DNA of 64,000 bases. Origin: Chrysomallon squamiferum (taxonomy: Eukaryota; Mollusca; Gastropoda; Neomphalida; Peltospiridae). The stretch lies in NCBI GenBank assembly GCA_012295275.1, contig CM022665.1, positions 20,279,150 to 20,343,149 of the forward strand. The letters run 5' to 3'. Position numbers and translations under genes: made by a program. Under the pieces are notes generated by a model. It saw only the letters and a program-made list of their open reading frames with translations, searched no databases and was not told where the DNA came from. Position 1 is the first letter of the stretch. Every line of letters begins with the position of its first letter. This document shows, piece after piece, positions 13,601 through 25,998 of this stretch.

Positions 13601-15429
13601 CACGAGCATCCTGAACAACACGAGACCATTCCCTTTCCCACTGCTGATAAAATATTAAATTTTAAACTTCTTTTGTTAAGAAAGACAGTGCAGTTAATTT
13701 GCCCTCAACTTTATAAAAAAGAAACACAAATACAAATTTTTAATTAAAAATACTTGTTATCACCTGATGGTACACAGAACAAAACATATACCACACTTGT
13801 TAAAAGAAATTGTGAGCTCATTACTTTGTTACAAATAACATGATTACTTGTAAGTAACACTTAACTGTACCTATTAACATTACTTCCTTGTTAAATAAAC
13901 TCTGGTAAATATCTTTCTACTGTCTATCAAACTCTGTTATTTCTTGTAAATAATTCAGTTAAAAAAAAAATAATTGATTTAATAAACTTGTTAATATCTT
14001 TCTTCTGTCTGTCAGATTCTGATATTACTTGGAAATAATTCAGTATAATTAAAATACTAGATTAAATAAACTTATAAATATCTTTCTTCTATCAAATTCT
14101 GATGTTACTTCTAAATATTTCAGCAACAAGTAGAAACTGGTTTGTGTATCATTTATCAATGTATTTACAAAATAAAAATGTATTCCATGTATTTAGAATT
14201 TGTGTTTTAAGTACATATAAATCTATTTATTGTTTAACTCAAACAAATATTATTCAGCAACTGTTTAAATTTTAATTATTAAACTTTGTAATTAAATACA
14301 TTCAGAGAAATAACCAAATAACTGTATACTTGTGATACAAATATGAAGTTGAATTGTTGTATTTAAATGCATGTCATCTATAAAACTATTCTAAATATGC
14401 ATGAAATTAGCATCATGCAGTCCAGTCATGCATAAAAATTTTCGGAACATTTATGCAAAAGAAATCAGAATTCAGAATAAAAGGTTTTACATACTTCTTC
14501 ATCCATGCTGACGCTGTGAAGACTTGGTCTGTTGAACATTTCATGGTCGTTTATTTTCTGATAGTTTCTCCACCGAGTGTAGAAGACTTTACGAGGGTCA
14601 CTCATGACTGTGATTGCCATCAGACGTCTAACATTCAGATTTAAATCCTCCATACCCCAGACAGCCATACACAAAGCATGAATCAAACAATTTCCATCAC
14701 CTGATCAAAACATATATGTGAATCAAGAGAAAAATTATTAAAACTTGGCCATAACATTTTTCTTTTTTCTAAACATTTTTTTTTTTTTAAAGAGAAGTAG
14801 TTTCTAAATTAAGTACAGAGATATTCTAAAATACAAAACAAATATGTTTGTAATGTGATGATATATATTTATAAAATTGCAATGTGTTAAGAAATAAGTC
14901 AGTTTTTGATACAACAAATTAAATCAGAAACAGATTTTGGTCTACATAATGTTGTTGTTTTTTGCTGTTGTTTTTTTGAAGATTTCATTCTTTTTTTTTT
15001 TGTACAAAAATAAATAATTATAAGAAAGCAAAAAATATACTGTATTTTAAATAAAACAAAAACTTAATATTAAAATAAATAAGAAGCAAAATAAAAAAAA
15101 TAATATGAAAAAAAGATATATTTACTTTTAACTTTAACAGGGTGAAGATCAATGGCTGCAGAACACCAATTAATAACGCCCTCCCTCTCAAGGTCATTTT
15201 TCATGTCAGTATCACATACTGTTGACATAAACAAATTTCTGAACCTTAAGTCTTTATCATGCAGAGATGGCAACTGAACCAGACAGAAAGGAAAATCTCC
15301 TAGAAAACAATATGGCATCCTCTTTTTTTCCTGATTATAATCTACATGGTTCAGAATTTCTTTATCCAATAGTCTAGCCTTCAGCAGGTTAACCTCATAA
15401 AATTTTTGTGGCATCTCTGGAACAGCCAT
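10650..15429 (-). CDS. TNFAIP3: A20/TNFAIP3 orthologue: OTU deubiquitinase with eight A20 zinc fingers
   Basis: Coding exons in transcript order: 15429-15126, 14700-14495, 13643-11597, 11038-10650; 981 residues (human A20 has 790). The N-terminal OTU domain has Cys106 in DGNC, matching human Cys103, and a His near 263 in LSHFCPL, matching human His256. The segment around residue 202 (IHVFILANIFKRPIII) closely resembles human A20. Eight Cys4 A20-type fingers follow near residues 393, 455, 668, 713, 747, 813, 879 and 944; human has seven. Between fingers 2 and 3 (about residues 499-618) is a tandem decapeptide repeat of SQSNSQAVGA type. In animals A20 edits ubiquitin chains on signalling adaptors and restrains NF-kappaB; that role is inferred by orthology. 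ATG 15429 is the first true ATG of the frame. The acceptor of the long exon is a CAGCAG tandem (13640-13645), so use of one extra Gln codon may vary. Confidence 0.95.
11041..11115. repeat. AAAAT-type simple repeat beside the A20 terminal exon
   Basis: AATAA/AAAAT pentamers directly abut the acceptor of the last A20 exon. On the minus strand they form the T-rich run preceding that acceptor. Confidence 0.85.
12296..12660 (-). repeat. Coding 30-bp tandem repeat in A20 (decapeptide, ~12 copies)
   Basis: In-frame 30-bp units encode variants of SQSNSQAVGA. The three most central units are identical at protein level, and the outer ones drift (for example SQFNLQATGL, SHINSQSVGV). Perfect 30-bp periodicity keeps the reading frame whatever the copy number. 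Confidence 0.9.
13838..14125. repeat. Intronic minisatellite in A20, three ~85-90 bp copies
   Basis: AAATATCTTTCT with following TCTGTTATT/TCTGATATT and AATAATTCAG phrases recurs around 13908, 13995 and 14075. It lies within the intron between A20 exons 14495 and 13643. Confidence 0.7.
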
Positions 15430-16110
15430 GATTTTAGATAAGATATCTAACAAATCTTATAAATAAAAACTCAGTAGAAATGACTAACTTTGTTTTCACA
15501 GGTGTAAACTGAAAAACAAAAACACATCTCAGTATTAGTTATGCACTGTCATCAGTATGAAATGTATCATAGTGAATGTAATTATAATTAAATATTTAAA
15601 AAAAAAAAAAAAATTAAATACATAATTAAATTAAAATGTTTATATAACAACAACTACATTGAATAAAATTATTATTATTATTATAATTATTATTATTATT
15701 ATTTCTTTGATTGCTTTGGGTGTATTTGTGTGGGTATGTGGGGTTTTTTTTTTTTGTTATTTGTTTTATTTTTTAATAAGTTACAAATATATTCAATTTA
15801 ATGTCGACATTGTTACTAATTTATTAAATGTAAAACTTTTATTTAGTTTTCCTATCAAATATTAAAACAAAAATTGAATATGAAAGTACGAAAGATTAAA
15901 ATGAGTCAAATTTAGTCGTTATCAAATCATTATGATTATCTGATTATGATTGTCATGATCATTTATTAATAAAACATACGTTTTTATTATAATTTTTTCC
16001 CCTGAAATAAAGTACTAGATATCCTGTATTAATTCGTAAAACATTGACTGAAATTTAAAGTATGTATCAAAATATAAAAGGAGTAAAGTAAAAACATATA
16101 ACGTACCTCA
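15430..16110 (-). other. Probable A20 5' UTR exons and first intron
   Basis: On the minus strand an acceptor (GTTTTTCAG) places a 5' UTR segment from 15509 down to the start codon at 15429. A donor reading GAG|GTACGT lies near 16107, so a short noncoding first exon upstream of it is likely. The transcription start is not determined. Confidence 0.45.
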
Positions 16111-16158
16111 AACTTTACTTACTTCGTAATATAGAAATCAGAAGGGAAATTTTTCTAG

Positions 16159-16168
16159 GGGAAATCCC
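16159..16168 (-). promoter_or_regulatory. Perfect kappaB site in the A20 5' flank
   Basis: GGGATTTCCC on the minus strand fits the NF-kappaB consensus GGGRNNYYCC. It sits about 50 bases upstream of the probable first-exon donor, and an inverted CCAAT (ATTGG) follows at about 16190. A second, imperfect GGGAAATTTTTC lies at 16144-16155. Mammalian TNFAIP3 is induced through kappaB sites in its promoter, so position and gene identity agree; function here is inferred. Confidence 0.6.
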
Positions 16169-16209
16169 ATTTGTTAATCTCAACATTTCATTGGATAAAA
16201 TAAACGACG

Positions 16210-18364
16210 GTAGAAATAGAGACTATTACTTCTCTGTTGTATGGAGTTTCTTGTCTGTTAAGCGATCCATCAAAATGCTTGTTTTCTATTTTTAGTTAGT
16301 TTTTATACTAATAACTGAGAAAAGCAAATCTGTTTAACATTCAGTTAACAAAACTTATGTACAATAATAATATTTATTAGTTTATTTATTTTAAAATATA
16401 TGTAAGTACAAATCTTATTATAATTTTTACGTTTTTCTTTCTTGTTTTGTTTGTCTTCATCTATTTTAATTATTTTTCTTTTTGTTGTTTTTAGTCCAGA
16501 ATAATTCTGAATTTATTTGTATTAAATTTTAATTTCCAGTTAGATCTTTGTACTACAGGTCTACGTCACTTAATTTTTATTTTATTTTATTATTTCTTTT
16601 TATCATAAAGTTACATTTTCATAGATTCCAAATACATATTTCGGTTTTCGGATATAGGAGAAAAGGTTAGATCGCAGTAATGATAACATAGATATATGTT
16701 ATTAAGCTGTAGATAAAAGTTTCTTTTAGTCATCACAGTTATCTGCCCTTAACAATCGTTACATTGCATGTCTAGGTGCTAACGCAGCAGTTTTCTTTTC
16801 GTTTTTATTGTGCTGAATAATTTGGTTGGTATTACTATTTCATTGAATTATTGTTATTAGGTAAAGACTGAAACTGGGGGTAGAAAATGATTATTTCTGT
16901 GTTTAAATTGTTAGTTGTGAATTTAAAAGTCCAGTCAGTGACTGAGTCATCAGTCATGGGACAGCGCAACGATTTTGTTTCCTTGTAACTCACTAACTGT
17001 GAGTGTAAAGGGGGAAAAAAAAGAAGAAATAAGTACGCCAGAATAAAACTTGTGTTTTATATATACAAATGTACGCCTTGAAAAGTCTTGCTTCTTCATT
17101 AACAAAATAATGTTTTTGTGTTGTTATATTTCTTATTACCATAATTATAATAAATATTTTGTGAAGTGAAACTTAAAACTATTCTTATTTGAAGAAGAAT
17201 ATAGTAAAACCTTCTTTTAAAATAATAAATAATTAAATGGGCGTCATTATATATCTGATACTTTTAAATCTATGGATTAAGGGGTGGTGCCTGGATTCAG
17301 CTGCCTTGTCAGATGTTGTTGAAATTTGGACAGTGCAAGAACAAGAAAAAAGTATTTCTTTTAAGTAGTGCCATAAATAGGTAAACAAAAAAAATATATA
17401 TATATATATTTTATCTCTGTAAAATTTAGGACAAATCAACTGCATTGCCTTCCCTAACCAAAAAGATCCCATATGCCCTTATTTAAAAAGTGATTCAGTG
17501 AGAAAATATGATCATTCAGTGAATTGGTACACAGATCAATAATCTGAAGATTTGCTACTCTTGTATAGCTATATCAATAACAACCAAGCATCATAATATT
17601 AGGTTTTTCTAGTCTTGTATTCATCTTACCATATCACTGTCACATATAAACATTAATAATTGTTTCAGTAATCTACTATTTTATAATAAACATGCTGTCT
17701 CTGAATGTTAATACTTCATAATCAGTATTATCTAAATGAGTAAAAATGTGGATGTTTGAATAAATGTTCAATTATAGATATTTATTTTTTTATTATTTAT
17801 TTAGTAGTTTTATATATTTTTTTTATTTTATAGATGTCTGCTCTTAAAGTAGATAAACAGGGTATAGTTTTGTGTAACAGTTTTGTGGAATTTTATCCGT
17901 AACTGTAGAAATGCTGAAGTGAAAAACATCTATTTTGAAATTTGCTAGCAGTCTGATGGTTGCTTATGTATATTGTTATTTCTGCAGTGATCTGAAAATC
18001 ATTTTCATTGTATTGATAAAAAAAAAAATTAATTTATTTTATTTTATTTTATTTTATTTTTTCTACAATCACATCTTACGTTGTGGTTATTTGTTACAAA
18101 TATATATATATATGTATTCACTGTATAACAAAAAAATGTAACAATTGTAATTCAATTCAGTAGTTGTTACAGATTTGTGACATAATTTAATATGTTCATA
18201 TGTCTGTTGGTGAATATTTCTTTTTCAGCAAATCCTGCAGTATTTGTTTTATATTTTGTTAAATTAGACTTATGAGATGTATTTTATAAATGTATAATTT
18301 ATGCTTACTTGCCTATTGTTTATTATTTCTATTTATTTATTTATATGATTTTTTTTCTTTCCAG
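16210..18364. other. Divergent intergenic region and FAAH2 5' flank
   Basis: AT-rich spacer between the A20 and FAAH2 5' ends. No open frame with family support. The FAAH2 coding exon is preceded by a strong acceptor (TTTCCAG at 18358-18364), so at least one noncoding FAAH2 exon should lie in this spacer; I could not place it. Confidence 0.5.
16943..16949. promoter_or_regulatory. AP-1 consensus between A20 and FAAH2
   Basis: TGAGTCA is embedded in a run of TGACT/AGTCA-like words (16930-16960). It lies between two divergently transcribed genes, so the target is unclear. A 7-mer can occur by chance. Confidence 0.25.
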
Positions 18365-18373
18365 TTTTACACA

Positions 18374-21300
18374 ATGAGAGTAATACAATCATTCACTCGA
18401 AGTTTTTTGACCATCATCGGTTTCATCGTGAACCCCTTAGTAAACATCATCTACAGCATCATTTACTTTAATGATAAAAAATCTGTTCCTCCTGTCGTAA
18501 ATGAAATCTTTTTTCTAAGTGCTACGACACTTGCCAAGAAAATCCGAGCCAGACAGGTATATATAATTATTGTAATTTTATATACACACCAATCACACTC
18601 ACATGTAACAGACATGAACACATGCACACACACTCGCCAGATGCATATACTAACAGACACCAGACACAAACACAAACATACAGATAAATGTGCACACACA
18701 CTTAAATATATAGACATACATACAACATCCACCAGAAACAAATACACAACACAGATACAAACCTATATATGTAAGTAATTGTTTAAGAGAGTCAAAAAAG
18801 TAATGTAACTTTTTAAGGCAAAAGTATTTGCTGATTAATATTTAAATTGAATGTTAGAAAATGTTTAGGTAAGTAGACCATTCATCATACATACCTGACA
18901 AATTTGTACACTATGAAAATATAATTAAAAGAATTTAACAATTTCTCTTTTGAAAGGATTTTTTCCACCACATTTAGTTAGTTAGTCAGTCAGTCAGTTA
19001 GTTAGTTAGTTAAATTTGTAATTGCTGTTTAACCAAAGATTACCCAACAAAGTGCTTGTGTATGTACTTATAAGCAATTAAACCAAATATTACAATATTA
19101 ACTACAAAACTATATTATTTTCTACAAAATTATGTTAAATTATATTATTAGCAAAAAAAATTATATTATTAACTAAAAAAAAATTATGTTATTAATTACA
19201 GAATTGTATTACTGACTACAAAATTATATTAAATTTGATTATTAACTTAAAACATTATTTTCAAAGATAGTTTTAAAATAATTATTAATGTTTCTCCTAG
19301 CTGAAAGCAGTTGATGTGATGGAGTTGTTCATCAGTCGGGTGAAGCAGGTCAATCCACTCACAAATGCTGTAGTAGCCGAGCGGTATGCTGCTGCCCTGT
19401 CCGAAGCTGAAAACATAGACAACATGCTTGACCACGGCGACATTCCGGAGAGGTTCAGTGAACGTCACGCCCCACTGCTTGGAGTTCCTCTTTCAGTGAA
19501 AGAAGCCTTCGCAGTTAAAGGTTTTTCTCTCAATTACTTAAATCAATATTTTTTTTTTTTTTTTGATCTGACAGTTACTGCATCTTTTTTATTTTTTGGC
19601 ATTATTTGGTTGTGTTAATTGACATTTATTTGTGTATTTGTATATGAGTATGTATGTGTGTTTGTGAATGTGCATGTGTCTGTATTTGTCTGTTTTTGTG
19701 GCTTTCTGTGTATGTCGTGTTTGTATGTATATGTCTGTTTCTCAGACACAGTGTGTGTGTGTGTGTGTTGATTTAGCAAATTTGTTTTCATCGTGTATTA
19801 TGAGTTTATAATGTTAGTTTGTAGATAAAGTTTTATAGTGAATTGTACTGCAATAAAAGATGCATGCTGAATAACTACATTTTTATTTTTATTATTATTT
19901 AACTGATTATTGCAAAATTTATAAGCAAAAGTCTATTGATTGAAACTTTTGTTATTAGTAGTATTCAAATAAGAATTTTTATCTGTTTAATATTTGTTTT
20001 ATTTTAATTTTTTAATTTATTTTATTTTTGTTTCAGATATGCCAAATACATCAGGATTAGTTGCACGTAAAAACTGTGTTGCCACTACCAATGCTGATGT
20101 CATATCAAGGCTGCGTTGTGCTGGTGCTATCCCCTACGTGGTGACCAATATCAGTGAACTGTGCATGTGGTATGAGTCTTCTAACAACATCTACGGCAGA
20201 ACAAGAAACCCATACAACTTGAGTCGCATTGTAGGTGGAAGTTCAGGTGAGAGATATTGTGTAAAGCTAAACTTAGCATTATTTCTTTTTAATGTTTCAT
20301 CGGTTAACTATTTGTTGTAAAACTTACACATCAACCACTGCGTTATATTTGTTCTGCAGAGTTGTGGTCATTTATTTTTTAAACTAATTCTATTCATTTT
20401 CAAACTCTAATAAAAGTCAGTATTATACATTGAGATATATGAATGTTTGTAATATTTATATTTGTTTCAAGTTTTGATATATGCAGTAATTAGACTTGTT
20501 TCAGGTTGTGATGTATATAATATTAAGACTTGTTTGAAACTGCAATATATATAATATTTTAATGAATGTGTTTCAAGTTGTCATATATGTAATATTTATA
20601 CTTGTTTCACATTGTGATACATGACACTTTCAAATGTAATAATGACATTATATAATATAAAGATTATTATTTTTTTGACAGGAGGGGAGGCATGTAACAT
20701 TGCTAGTGGTGCAGCAGTGATCGGGGTGGGCTCAGATATAGGAGGAAGTATACGGATGCCATGTTTCTTCAATGGAATATATGGACACCGGTCATCAAAG
20801 GGTCAGCTATTTATAATTTATAATATCAGCTAGGTTTTGTTTGATTTTTTTCATTTCAGTTTTCAACAAAAACAAAATTTAGCTGTTTGTATAAACACAT
20901 TGTAAGCCATATGGAGAGTATGTTGTGTATAATGAGTACATTTGGTACACTGGGTATATTGAGTGTATCTAGTACATTTAGTAGGCAGAGTAAATTTACA
21001 ATACTGGTATTCTGTGTACATCTAGTACATTTAGTAAAGAAAGTAAATTAGTACATTGGGTATATTGAGTATATCTAGTACATTTAGTAGGCAGAGTAAA
21101 TTTACAATACTGGTATATTGAGTACTTGGAGTACAAGCATGTAATGCCAATTTTAATTGTTGTTAATTAAATTCTAAGTTCAATATGATTCTTAATTTCA
21201 GAACAGAACTGAGGTGAAATCTTTAATAATTTTTCATTTATTTTATTTTTATTTATTTATTTATTTTTATATTATTATTTTTTTGTCAATCTGTGCATGC

Positions 21301-23475
21301 ATCTATATATAGTATTGCTGTATGTATATTACAATGCTGTATATTTTTAGGATCGGTAAACAATGATGGACAGTACCCCCCAGCTACTGGGGGGCAGAAA
21401 GCACTGCTGTCAACGGGACCGATGTGCCGGTACTCTGAAGATCTGTTACCCATGCTTAAAGTGATGTCAGGAAACTTAGAAAGACTCCGACTGGATGAGC
21501 CAGTAAGTGTTAACTCTGTACAGTGTTTTTAATAAGATTTGTATTAAAACAGAGAACTTACACATGAAACTGTACCTCTTAAACCATGATCGTTTCAGTT
21601 TTCACTTCCCAGATAATGTACACGTGCATTGGAGTGTTTTAATCACATCTTGAAATGTTTCCCCAGTAAGTAAAAGTAAAAGTGAAAACTGAAGTAAATT
21701 AGTGAAAGTGAAAGTTAAACATTTAACTGTTTTCTAACTAAATAAGAAAAAAAAGTGTAAGAAAACATTTGTCTGTTTTGTGAAAAACTAAAACTTTAAG
21801 TTAACAGTTAACTGTAGCTGTGAAGAAACTGAAATATTACACTGGCTGTTGTAAAGAAATTGAGATATTTTACAAGTAGATGTAAAGAAACAGAGATACT
21901 TTTATGGGTAAATGTAAAGAAATTGACATATTTTACAGGTAAATGTAAAGAAATAGAGATACTTTTACTGGTAAATGTAACAAAATTGAAATATTTTACA
22001 GCTAGATATAAACAAACATATTTTACAGGTATATATAAAGAAACAGATAATTAAATGTAGATATAAAGAAACTGAGATATTTTACAGGTAGACATCAATA
22101 AACTAAGTTATTCTACAGGTACTAAATAAGAAAACTGAGAAATTTCATAGGTAGATGTAAATAAATTCATATATTTTACAGATAGATGTAAATAAACATA
22201 TTTTACAGGTAAATGTAAATAAATGGATATATTTTTTACAGGTAAATATAAATAAACTGATATATTTTACAGGTAGACATAAAGAAATTGAGATATTTTA
22301 CAATGGAAGATGATGGAGGAAGTGTTTTACTTAGCTCTGTGGACCCACAACTGAAGGCTTGTCAGAAAAAGGTACTCAAAGAATACTTGTATCATAGATA
22401 CAGCTGTATCACAGGTCCAGGTTTTTGTATCTTTTGTGGGGTGGGTTGTTCCAGTTGTATTCACCCTTTTAGTTCTAACCAGATGTTTTTCTTTTACCCA
22501 GAGACATTCACAGTCTTTTTAGCCAATCAAATATTTGATGGTTGATGTATTGTCAGTGATTTGACTCTATCTTTCAACTACAGCAGTATATGGATAATTA
22601 ATAAAGAAGATTATAAATGTAATGTTTATTATTTATCAAATCATAATGTGATTTAATAGAGTTACTGAAAGACGATATGTATATTAATTTTTTTTTTTTT
22701 TAATTTCCAGGCTGTAAGGTATTTACAATAAATCTCTTGACACCATGTTTGAAAAATCACTTCAACAGTATTTGAATATTTTATAAATAAGATTATCAAT
22801 GTGATATTTATTATTTATTGAATCTTAGTCTCATTTTGCAGTGTTATTGAAATAGGACTGTGTTTTTTCTTTTTTAATTTCCAGGCTGTCAGATATTTAG
22901 AGAAGTCTCTTGATATTAACGTCATCCCTGTTCACATTCGACGTATGAAATACAGTCTAGAGATGTGGTCAGCTAAAATGGCCACTGGTAAGGGAACAGC
23001 ATTCTCTGTGCTGATGGCTGAAGAAAAAAGTTCGGTGAACTGTTTCCTTGAGTTACTCAAATGGATGGTTGGACGTTCGGACCACACTCTGCCAGCAATT
23101 GGACTTGGGATGATGGAACATCTTGACTGTCTTGTTAAACATCAACACCCTCAGTTCCTGCACATGCTCGACCTGCTGGAAAAGGAGGTGCAGGAGTTGC
23201 TAGGAGACAACGGAATACTCCTGTATCCTACACACCCATCTGTGGCTCCTTACCACAACCAGCCCCTTCTCACTCCGTTCAACTTTGCATACACAGGCAT
23301 ATTCAACGCCCTCGGCCTTCCTGTCACACAGTGTCCACTTGGACTCAGTGACGATGGTTTGCCACTCGGCTTTCAGATTGTTGGTTCATTGAACAATGAC
23401 AGACACACAATAGCTGTAGCCAGGCACTTAGAGTTGGGGCTTACTGGGTGGGTACCTCCAGGCCAGAGTGATTAG
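18374..23475 (+). CDS. FAAH2: Fatty-acid amide hydrolase 2 (amidase signature family)
   Basis: Exons: 18374-18556, 19301-19520, 20037-20246, 20682-20801, 21351-21502, 22273-22371, 22885-23475; all junction phases agree and give 524 residues (human FAAH2 is 532). The N terminus has a hydrophobic segment (about residues 5-33), expected to insert in or sit on a membrane. The amidase triad is complete: Lys128 in VPLSVKEAF, cis-Ser203 in VGGSSGGE, nucleophile Ser227 in GSDIGGSIR. The spacings (75 and 24 residues) equal those of rat FAAH Lys142/Ser217/Ser241. The enzyme hydrolyses fatty-acid amides such as N-acylethanolamines and oleamide, ending lipid signals. The start is the first ATG after the acceptor at 18364. 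Introns 5 and 6 contain duplicated exon borders (see findings). A possible polyadenylation hexamer lies at 24705. Confidence 0.93.
20437..20635. repeat. Intronic ~40-bp degenerate minisatellite
   Basis: About five copies of a TTGTTTCAxxTTGTGATATAT-like unit in FAAH2 intron 3, recognisable near 20465, 20500, 20530, 20572 and 20604. Confidence 0.6.
20935..21130. repeat. Intronic GTACATT/TAGTACATTTAG minisatellite
   Basis: Two long near-identical units (ending GCAGAGTAAATTTACAATAC near 21000 and 21110) with a shorter degenerate copy between, in FAAH2 intron 4. Confidence 0.7.
21830..22272 (+). repeat. Minisatellite derived from the FAAH2 exon-6 acceptor and 5' end
   Basis: Roughly a dozen ~30-37 bp units resemble the genuine exon start at 22261-22310: TATTTTACAG followed by GTAGATGTAAAGAAA or similar. 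Many retain a TTTTACAG|GTA 3' splice-site look, and one stretch stays open while encoding variants of the exon's own VDIKKLRYFT peptide. Confidence 0.85.
22595..22935 (+). repeat. Tandem duplication spanning the FAAH2 exon-7 acceptor
   Basis: 22595-22745 and 22785-22935 are diverged copies. The second holds the real acceptor and exon 7. The first holds the same TTAATTTCCAG|GCTGT at 22700-22716 but then reads GTAAGG and an in-frame stop, so it is a broken decoy exon. Confidence 0.8.
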
Positions 23476-23489
23476 AGATGTTACGATCA

Positions 23490-23640
23490 TTTCAGTTACA
23501 TGGGTGGGTGCAGTACTTCATGATGTAGTGATTAGGTGGATGCCACCATTCATGTTATAATGATAAGGTGGGTGCAGCATTTCATGACATGATGATGAGG
23601 TAGGTGCAGCAGTTTCTTGACAAATTCATCAAATCTTACT
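23490..23640. repeat. GGTGGGTGCAG-type degenerate repeat in the FAAH2 3' region
   Basis: Three to four ~50-bp units containing GGTGGGTGCAG or GGTAGGTGCAG and TTCATGA(C/T)(A/G)T follow the FAAH2 stop. Isolated AGTGGGTGCA words recur to 23910. Confidence 0.6.
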
Positions 23641-25020
23641 TAATCAGTGGGTCCATCTTTTTTTAATTTATTGAATTCCATCATGATTTTAACAAGATAT
23701 GGTGCAGCTACATAATATTAAATCTGAACTGAGTGGAGGCAAGTGATTACAAGATAAACAACATTTTTAAGTAAATGCATCTTCATGACAAATTCATCAA
23801 GTTTTGATAACGTGGGTGTATTTTCACGATATATTATTTTTAAAATGACAAAATATTTGGGTGCATTTTCACAATATATATTTTTAAAATGATCAAAATA
23901 AGTGGGTGCAATGAAATCACAGTGAATAAGCTGGGGTGGGTGGTGTCTGCTTTATGCCAGAGATCAAATGAAGAAAAAAAAAAAAAAAAAACAGAGCACA
24001 AAATCAAGTCTGTGGTAAAAACGAACCAGTCACGTTGTTGTTTTAATTACAATGTAACTTCATCGTCAACATTAAGGGACCAGATTCTTTGTTAACCAGA
24101 TACAAGGATGTTAGTGACATATCTATGTTTATTACATCTAAAAGAAAATGGTGTAGTGTGTGATATATCTTAAAAGAAATAACTCACAAATCACAATGTG
24201 CTAAAAATTATCACACAAGAGTCATCTTCCTCTGTGTTTGAGTTTTCTTAAAGTATTTTTAACTCGTAACAATTCACGTAAAAGAAAAAGGTTGTTTCGT
24301 TTTTACAAGTCATGTGACTGACTGACAGTGGTTGTTCCCTCTTTTAGGCCAATGTTAATTTCCCCATCCCTATTTATCGCCAAATACAAATACTTAAAGA
24401 ATTATTTATAATAACTAACATTTATTAATCACCACTGGTGCCATTCCACACTTTTTAAACATGTTTTTAACTGTTATGGCTTTACAAATGTTTTTGCACA
24501 ACGTTTTCTGACAAACAAATCACGGATTTAAAATTTACTGCAACATTTGAATCCTTTCATATAAGTGATGTTTCTGTCGTTCATAATTTGTTGTTGTTTT
24601 TGTTTGCTTCTTTTTTTCATACAGCATTAATTTTATATATGTATAATGTTTGCAGTTTGACGTAATATTGTTAAACTTTTTTAATTTTTCAAAATGAGTT
24701 ACAGAATAAAGTTGTTTGAAAGAAATCTGTTTCGTTAATTTGTACAGATATATATATATATATATATAGTGTTGAAAACAAAAGGCAAGAGGAATAAATA
24801 AAAATCTATTCATTTTTCCTGTGTTTGAGAACAAAAATAATTTTCCAACAAAACCGTGAGAATGTGCAGAATAGTGATAATAATATTTTATTATTACTAT
24901 ATTTATTTATTTATTTATTCACAGCACAGTTGCGATATGAAGTTATTACACAGAACAATGTTAATTAAAAAAAAAAATTGTGTAGATTTTCTATATGGGT
25001 TTCTGATGTCAGCACTTCAG

Positions 25021-25030
25021 GGGAAATCCC
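25021..25030. promoter_or_regulatory. Second perfect kappaB-type 10-mer
   Basis: GGGAAATCCC, the same 10-mer as the site beside A20, preceded by an extra G. No promoter is established here. Confidence 0.25.
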
Positions 25031-25101
25031 TTTAGGAAAAACCTGACTGGAAATTTTTGAATCGTACCAGTTAAAGGTTTTTAGTTATTATTTTTATTTT
25101 A

Positions 25102-25136
<35 letters not shown>

Positions 25137-25965
25137 TTTATTTTTATTTTGTTTTTAATCAACAAAGCCGAATATGACTGTATAAATTAAATAAATGTTA
25201 ATAATAAATCTATAATATTTAAAAACACGAAAATACATATGTTACCGTCTTCATGGACGGCAGAAACGAACTTTCATTTTAGTCATACAAATTAATTTAC
25301 TTGTATTGTTAATGCTGATACGTATTATGTGAATGTATGTAAATAACAAAGTTTAAACACGGAATAAATTAATAATTATTATTTAAAATAAATAAATAGT
25401 ATTTCAAGAATCTGTACTCGAATAACATTATACTAAAATATCGAGGCAATCTGATGTATGTAAAACGTTCTAGTTTATAAACTTCCCACTAAAATGATTT
25501 ATAAAAACAGTAACTTATATACATTAATATATTATTTCTACAGTTACTATTTCAAATCCACACAAAATAAAAACATATATACGGATGTTTCCACCAAAGA
25601 GGTCAGAAAAAGAAACTTAAATAAATATTAAACTGAAATCACCTACCTTACAAATATCTTCCGTCAGTGAACCTTCGATCTGCTTGAAGACTGGAGTTAT
25701 CTATTTCTGTTTAAACAGGTGTGGAGAAAAAGTATTTGTGTATTGAAACAGAATCAAACATATTAATATAAATCTTCTTCCTCGTTTGACGTTTTAAGTT
25801 TCGACGAATGAGATCTCGAGATATATACAGCTTAAACTGGGAATTTCTTGCTTCCGGGAATAGCTTATTAGATCTATAAATAATAGTTGTAATATATAAT
25901 TGTCTAATTACCTCAGTTCGTATGTTTAATTACATATTATTTGTTGTATAAATAACAGTATAAAT

Positions 25966-25998
<33 letters not shown>

